6,643 nt of DNA from Emcibacteraceae bacterium (GTDB taxonomy: Bacteria; Pseudomonadota; Alphaproteobacteria; Sphingomonadales; Emcibacteraceae), in contig JAESUD010000093.1 of NCBI GenBank assembly GCA_016763335.1, positions 1 to 6,643 of the forward strand, read 5' to 3'. The notes under the pieces are model-generated. The model was not told the origin of the DNA, searched no databases, and saw nothing but the letters and a program-made list of their open reading frames with translations. The stretch's first letter is position 1. The number at the start of each line of letters is the position of its first letter. Below, piece after piece: positions 6,574 through 6,643 of this stretch. The position numbers and the translations under genes are program-made.

Positions 6574-6602
6574 ATGTTATTGACTGTTGCACCTTAGTTC
6601 AA
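6574..6602 (-). promoter_or_regulatory. Candidate sigma-70 promoter for the amidohydrolase-methyltransferase transcript
   Basis: On the minus strand TTGAAC (complement of 6597-6602) and TAACAT (complement of 6574-6579) are separated by 17 bases, and each matches the consensus at 4 of 6 positions. The expected transcript start lies about 25 bases before the lipoprotein ATG. This placement also argues against the far-upstream ATG at 6592. In AT-rich DNA such a match is only moderately informative. Confidence 0.35.
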
Positions 6603-6643
6603 TAACAAATACGCAATAAACTTGATGTGTTATTCATTGTTCA

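Noticed and set aside
6542..6592. Longer amidohydrolase start at the complement of 6590-6592
   Set aside because: It would place 17 residues before a textbook lipoprotein signal, lacks a ribosome binding site and overlaps the likely promoter.
1..6643. tRNA, rRNA, CRISPR, insertion sequence, phage or toxin-antitoxin elements
   Set aside because: I saw no repeat arrays, terminal inverted repeats with a transposase, or paired small genes.

Overview
The window is AT-rich chromosomal DNA from a Gram-negative bacterium. The evidence for this is a lipoprotein signal with a classic lipobox, an integral membrane acyltransferase-like protein and proteobacterial-looking protein families. My best guess is a marine-type, low-GC alphaproteobacterium, but this rests on protein flavour and not on a marker gene. 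There are no RNA genes, mobile elements, CRISPR arrays or phage genes.

Layout from left to right: (1) positions 1-197 are AT-rich and hold no gene, only the leader of the first gene. (2) 198-1439 (+) is a complete M20-family hydantoinase/carbamoylase-type amidohydrolase. (3) 1454-2574 (-) is a fold-type I PLP aminotransferase resembling the capreomycidine-synthase-like group. It is split into two reading frames by an apparent one-base deletion near 2181. (4) 2575-2851 is a divergent intergenic region with two inverted repeats, one of which contains a perfect TATAAT. (5) 2852-4021 (+) is a polytopic membrane protein of the DUF1624 / heparan-alpha-glucosaminide N-acetyltransferase-like family. 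(6) 4018-4932 (-) is a class I SAM-dependent methyltransferase with a degenerate Trm112-like tail. (7) 4946-6541 (-) is a YtcJ-like amidohydrolase lipoprotein that appears to lack a block of about 30 residues containing the family's conserved IEHAQ motif. Genes 6 and 7 lie 13 bases apart in the order amidohydrolase then methyltransferase and are probably one transcript.

The first two genes are convergent and could both act on amino acids or carbamoyl/guanidino derivatives, but the sequence does not fix a substrate. I do not see a coherent novel multi-gene system. The most notable observation is that two of the five genes carry what look like disabling lesions, a frameshift in one and an in-frame loss of a catalytic block in the other. 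This suggests either gene decay or, for the frameshift, a sequencing error.
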